A program made the position numbers and the translations under genes. The notes beneath the pieces are model-generated. The model was not told where the DNA came from and made no database searches. It saw nothing but the letters and a program-made list of their open reading frames with translations. 64,000 nt of DNA from Urophycis tenuis (taxonomy: Eukaryota > Chordata > Actinopteri > Gadiformes > Phycidae): the NCBI GenBank assembly GCA_036785325.1, contig JAXIVH010000065.1, forward strand, positions 576,001-640,000, written 5' to 3'. Below, piece by piece: positions 59,501 to 64,000 of this stretch (the first letter of the stretch is position 1; every line of letters begins with the position of its first letter).

Positions 59501-59831
59501 TCAATCTTTCCTTACAGAACACAAATTAATTAGCTTAGTATTTCAACGACCCATTAGTCAATATAGTCTTGCCATACGCCGTTGGAAAGCTTAGATTTCC
59601 CCGCTTAAAATGAGCCCATCCCCGAGCAATTTTGTAGCTCACAGACAAAACTGCGTCAGGTTGACTGAAGTCTGCCCAGCAGCTAAAAACATACCTTCAA
59701 CGTTTCAATTAAGATCAATCATTCAATAAAGAACACAAATTAATTAGCTTAGTATTTCAACGACCCATGAGTCAATATAGTCTTGCCATACGCCGTTGGA
59801 AAGCTTAGATTTCCCCGCTTAAAATGAGCCC
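44536..59831 (-). repeat. 214-bp satellite array, segment 9, longest uninterrupted stretch
   Basis: About 71 monomers without any insertion. Higher-order repeats are visible. Blocks near 45915 and 46984 lie 1069 bp apart (five monomers). Blocks marked by GCCCGTCCGCGAGCAG start at about 49561, 52555 and 55551, spaced 2994 and 2996 bp (fourteen monomers, with single-base losses). Parts of these blocks are also re-used in other orders near 54000 and 56800, so the array is a mosaic of duplicated multi-monomer units. Confidence 0.97.
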
Positions 59832-60637
59832 AAAATGTATCATTGAAGCCATCATTGAGACTTTTCTTTTTAAATTAAACCGCATGAACATGGGTCTGCA
59901 ATAAAGCTTTAAATATATTTGTGTGTGTGTGTGTGTTTTAATCACTTACTTGGAATGGCATGACCCCATAGCTGTGAAGGGACGGCGTTAACGAGGTGGG
60001 CGTGCAACCCCTCGAGAGAGTTGCTGCCTCGCTGGCACTTGTACTTGTTTAGCCGGATGCCGTTCTTCACAACCACCTTCACAGAGACATACAGCTGTAT
60101 GCCAGGGGGGTCCTGTAACACACAACCTATTGCAAGGTCCTCATTTATGCTGGTGTCATTTTGAAATGTTACCATATACAAGTTTGAATGGTTTTGACAC
60201 ACGATGACTGCAGAGACAGCTGCAGGATGGCCCTGGATGCAGGACGGAGGGGGCCTGTGGCTGTGCGGGGAGGACCAGCGGTATGGGTGCTGCCGACACA
60301 GGGGGCGGGCAGGCCACAGGCTGACGCAGCAGGAGGCCTCGGCTGGAGGCGGGTGGGCGCAGGAGGCTTCGGCCGGGTGGAGGACGACAACGCAGTGGGC
60401 TGAACAGGCCGGTTGGTGGGAGTCACAGGCTCTGGCTCATCAACAAATAATTTGGAAATATAAAATACACACGTGATCAGTATTGATATTGATAGCTTTT
60501 ATAAGAACACTGTTCATACTGTTTACACTTTTTATACAACTGTTTATACAATGTCCATACTGTTTATTTATTAATGTTTATCACTGACAATAAAGGTGAC
60601 TTGGTATGACTTGTGTGCTATTTTCTTTCCACAGTCA
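59832..60637 (-). repeat. gene-fragment cassette, copy 10
   Basis: Exon A is 60173-60451 and exon B is 59950-60112. The exon A acceptor is lost (TTTCCAA instead of TTTCCAG) and exon B lacks 2 bp near its end. This copy therefore cannot express the original protein segment. First unit of the 1552-bp tandem triplication. Confidence 0.87.
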
Positions 60638-61383
60638 ACAGAACACACATGAATCAGCTTATTATTTCGACGACCCGTGGGCAAATATAGTCATGCCATA
60701 CGCCGTTGGAAAGCTTAGATTTCCCCGCTTAAAATGAGCCCATCCCCGAGCAATTTGGTTGCTCACAGACAAAACTGCGTCAGGTTGACTGAAGTCTACC
60801 CAGCAGCTAAAAACATACCTTCAACGTTTCAATTAAGATCAATCTTTCAATAAAGAACACAAATTAATTAGCTTAGTATTTCAACGACCCATGAGTCAAT
60901 ATAGTCTTGCCATACGCCGTTGGAAAGCTTAGATATCCCCGCTTAAAATGAGCCCATCCGCGAGCAGTCTGGTTGCTGACAGACTCAACTGCGTCAGGTT
61001 GACTGAAGTCTACCCAGCAGCTTAAAAGATACCTTCAACGTTTCAATTAACATCAATCTTTCCTTACAGAACACAAATTAATTAGCTTATTATATCAACG
61101 ACCCATAAGTCAATATAGTCTTGCCATACGCCGTTGGAAAGCTTAGATTTCCCCGCTTAAAATGAGCCCATCCCCGAGCAATTTGGTTGCTCACAGACAA
61201 AACTGCGTCAGGTTGACTGAAGTCTACCCAGCAGCTAAAAACATACCTTCAACGTTTCAATTAAGATCAATCTTTCAATAAAGAACACAAATTAATTAGC
61301 TTAGTATTTCAACGACCCATGAGTCAATATAGTCTTGCCATACGACTTTGGAAAGCTTAGATTTCCCCGCTTAAAATGAGCCC
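60638..61383 (-). repeat. 214-bp satellite, segment 10
   Basis: About 3.5 monomers; part of the 1552-bp repeat unit. The last monomer before copy 11 has CGACTTTGG instead of CGCCGTTGG, shared with the next unit. Confidence 0.95.
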
Positions 61384-62189
61384 AAAATGTATCATTGAAG
61401 CCATCATTGAGACTTTTCTTTTTAAATTAAACCGCATGAACATGGGTCTGCAATAAAGCTTTAAATATATTTGTGTGTGTGTGTGTGTTTTAATCACTTA
61501 CTTGGAATGGCATGACCCCATAGCTGTGAAGGGACGGCGTTAACGAGGTGGGCGTGCAACCCCTCGAGAGAGTTGCTGCCTCGCTGGCACTTGTACTTGT
61601 TTAGCCGGATGCCGTTCTTCACAACCACCTTCACAGAGACATACAGCTGTATGCCAGGGGGGTCCTGTAACACACAACCTATTGCAAGGTCCTCATTTAT
61701 GCTGGTGTCATTTTGAAATGTTACCATATACAAGTTTGAATGGTTTTGACACACGATGACTGCAGAGACAGCTGCAGGATGGCCCTGGATGCAGGACGGA
61801 GGGGGCCTGTGGCTGTGCGGGGAGGACCAGCGGTATGGGTGCTGCCGACACAGGGGGCGGGCAGGCCACAGGCTGACGCAGCAGGAGGCCTCGGCTGGAG
61901 GCGGGTGGGCGCAGGAGGCTTCGGCCGGGTGGAAGACGACAACGCAGTGGGCTGAACGGGCCGGTTGGTGGGAGTCACAGGCTCTGGCTCATCAACAAAT
62001 AATTTGGAAATATAAAATACACACGTGATCAGTATTGATATTGATAGCTTTTATAAGAACACTGTTCATACTGTTTACACTTTTTATACAACTGTTTATA
62101 CAATGTCCATACTGTTTATTTATTAATGTTTATCACTGACAATAAAGGTGACTTGGTATGACTTGTGTGCTATTTTCTTTCCACAGTCA
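61384..62189 (-). repeat. gene-fragment cassette, copy 11
   Basis: Exactly 1552 bp after copy 10 and nearly identical to it, including the lost acceptor and the 2-bp deletion in exon B. Confidence 0.87.
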
Positions 62190-62935
62190 ACAGAACACAC
62201 ATGAATCAGCTTATTATTTCGACGACCCGTGGGCAAATATAGTCATGCCATACGCCGTTGGAAAGCTTAGATTTCCCCCCTTAAAATGAGCCCATCCACT
62301 AGCAGTCTGGTTGCTCACAGACTAAACTGCGTCAGGTTGACTGAAGTCTACCCAGAAGCTAAAAACATACCTTCAACGTTTCAATTAAGATCAATCTTTC
62401 CTTACAGAACACAAATTAATTAGCTTAGTATTTCAACGACCCATGAGTCAATATAGTCTTGCCATACGCCGTTGGAAAGCTTAGATATCCCCGCTTAAAA
62501 TGAGCCCATCCGCGAGCAGTCTGGTTCCTCACAGACAAAATTGCGTCAGGTTGACTGAAGTCTGCCTAGCAGCTAAAAACATACCTTCAACGTTTCAATT
62601 AAGATCAATCTTTCCTTACAGAACACAAATTAATTAGCTTAGTATTTCAACGACCCATGAGTTAATATAGTCTTGCCATACGCCGTTGGAAAGCTTAGAT
62701 TTCCCCGCTTAAAATGAGCCCATCCCCGAGCAATTTGGTTGCTCACAGACAAAACTGCGTCAGGTTGACTGAAGTCTACCCAGCAGCTAAAAACATACCT
62801 TCAACGTTTCAATTAAGATCAATCTTTCAATAAAGAACACAAATTAATTAGCTTAGTATTTCAACGACCCATGAATCAATATAGTCTTGCCATACGACTT
62901 TGGAAAGCTTAGATTTCCCCGCTTAAAATGAGCCC
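62190..62935 (-). repeat. 214-bp satellite, segment 11
   Basis: About 3.5 monomers with a CCCCCTTAAAATG variant at the start that recurs at the same place after copy 12. Confidence 0.95.
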
Positions 62936-63741
62936 AAAATGTATCATTGAAGCCATCATTGAGACTTTTCTTTTTAAATTAAACCGCATGAACATGGGTC
63001 TGCAATAAAGCTTTAAATATATTTGTGTGTGTGTGTGTGTTTTAATCACTTACTTGGAATGGCATGACCCCATAGCTGTGAAGGGACGGCGTTAACGAGG
63101 TGGGCGTGCAACCCCTCGAGAGAGTTGCTGCCTCGCTGGCACTTGTACTTGTTTAGCCGGATGCCGTTCTTCACAACCACCTTCACAGAGACATACAGCT
63201 GTATGCCAGGGGGGTCCTGTAACACACAACCTATTGCAAGGTCCTCATTTATGCTGGTGTCATTTTGAAATGTTACCATATACAAGTTTGAATGGTTTTG
63301 ACACACGATGACTGCAGAGACAGCTGCAGGATGGCCCTGGATGCAGGACGGAGGGGGCCTGTGGCTGTGCGGGGAGGACCAGCGGTATGGGTGCTGCCGA
63401 CACAGGGGGCGGGCAGGCCAAAGGCTGACGCAGCAGGAGGCCTCGGCTGGAGGCGGGTGGGGGCAGGAGGCTTCGGCCGGGTGGAGGACGATAAAGCAGT
63501 GGGCTGAACGGGCCGGTTGGTGGGAGTCACGGGCTCTGGCTCATCAACAAATAATTTGGAAATATAAAATACACACGTGATCAGTATTGATATTGATAGC
63601 TTTTATAAGAACACTGTTCATACTGTTTACACTTTTTATACAACTGTTTATACAATGTCCATACTGTTTATTTATTAATGTTTATCACTGACAATAAAGG
63701 TGACTTGGTATGACTTGTGTGCTATTTTCTTTCCACAGTCA
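62936..63741 (-). repeat. gene-fragment cassette, copy 12
   Basis: Exactly 1552 bp after copy 11. Same defects, plus a few private substitutions in exon A (for example GGCCAAAGGCTG and GGACGATAAAGC on the plus strand). Confidence 0.87.
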
Positions 63742-64000
63742 ACAGAACACACATGAATCAGCTTATTATTTCGACGACCCGTGGGCAAATATAGTCATGC
63801 CATACGCCGTTGGAAAGCTTAGATTTCCCCCCTTAAAATGAGCCCATCCACTAGCAGTCTGGTTGCTCACAGACTAAACTGCGTCAGGTTGACTGAAGTC
63901 TACCCAGAAGCTAAAAACATACCTTCAACGTTTCAATTAACATCAATCTTTCCTTACAGAACACAAATTAATTAGCTTAGTATTTCAACGACCCTTTGGT
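63742..64000 (-). repeat. 214-bp satellite, segment 12, runs off the window
   Basis: About 1.2 monomers. It repeats the start of segment 11, so the 1552-bp unit probably continues beyond the window. Confidence 0.94.

Noticed and set aside
44536..59831. CRISPR array
   Set aside because: The 214-bp units are directly adjacent with no unique spacers, and the host is eukaryotic; this is satellite DNA.

Overview
The window looks like teleost fish nuclear DNA. The evidence is spliceosomal exon/intron structure, L2/CR1-like and I-like LINE fragments, a complete Ty3/gypsy element, egg-coat-type ZP-domain exons and tRNA-derived repeats. There are no bacterial operons. Most of the 64 kb is one satellite family, with a ~214-bp AT-rich monomer.

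Layout. (1) 1-20287: a satellite array in one orientation, interrupted six times by a ~805-bp cassette. (2) 20287-29888: a unique and mobile-element region. It holds the 5' part of an L2/CR1-like LINE whose 3' side is cut at the satellite edge, an L2-like 3' tail, a four-exon ZP-domain gene fragment, and a tRNA-like module present three times (two full tRNA-Lys(TTT) cloverleaves). (3) 29888-31370: a short remnant of the satellite plus one cassette, in the opposite orientation. (4) 31370-40100: AT-rich spacer, a full-length Ty3/gypsy LTR retrotransposon (32529-36928, identical LTRs), long CTT and AAAT microsatellites, and a frameshifted 5'-truncated I-like LINE. (5) 40106-41510: the one cassette copy that is still joined to a further terminal coding exon. 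(6) 41511-64000: a long satellite array in reverse orientation with four more cassettes, the last three forming a 1552-bp tandem repeat.

The most interesting structure is the cassette. It carries two exon-like segments (A, 279 bp; B, ~165 bp) bounded by splice-like signals, always in the same orientation relative to the satellite. In the copy at 40.1-41.3 kb, exons A, B and C join in one continuous reading frame ending at a stop codon. This suggests that the 3' end of a gene was captured by the satellite, lost exon C once, and was then amplified as part of higher-order satellite repeats. Some copies keep splice signals and others have lost them.

The satellite arms point in opposite directions around the central region, so the window has the form of a very large imperfect inverted repeat. 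The gypsy element carries a textbook-shaped -1 frameshift signal between gag and pol. No database searches were run; family names come from motifs recognised by eye.
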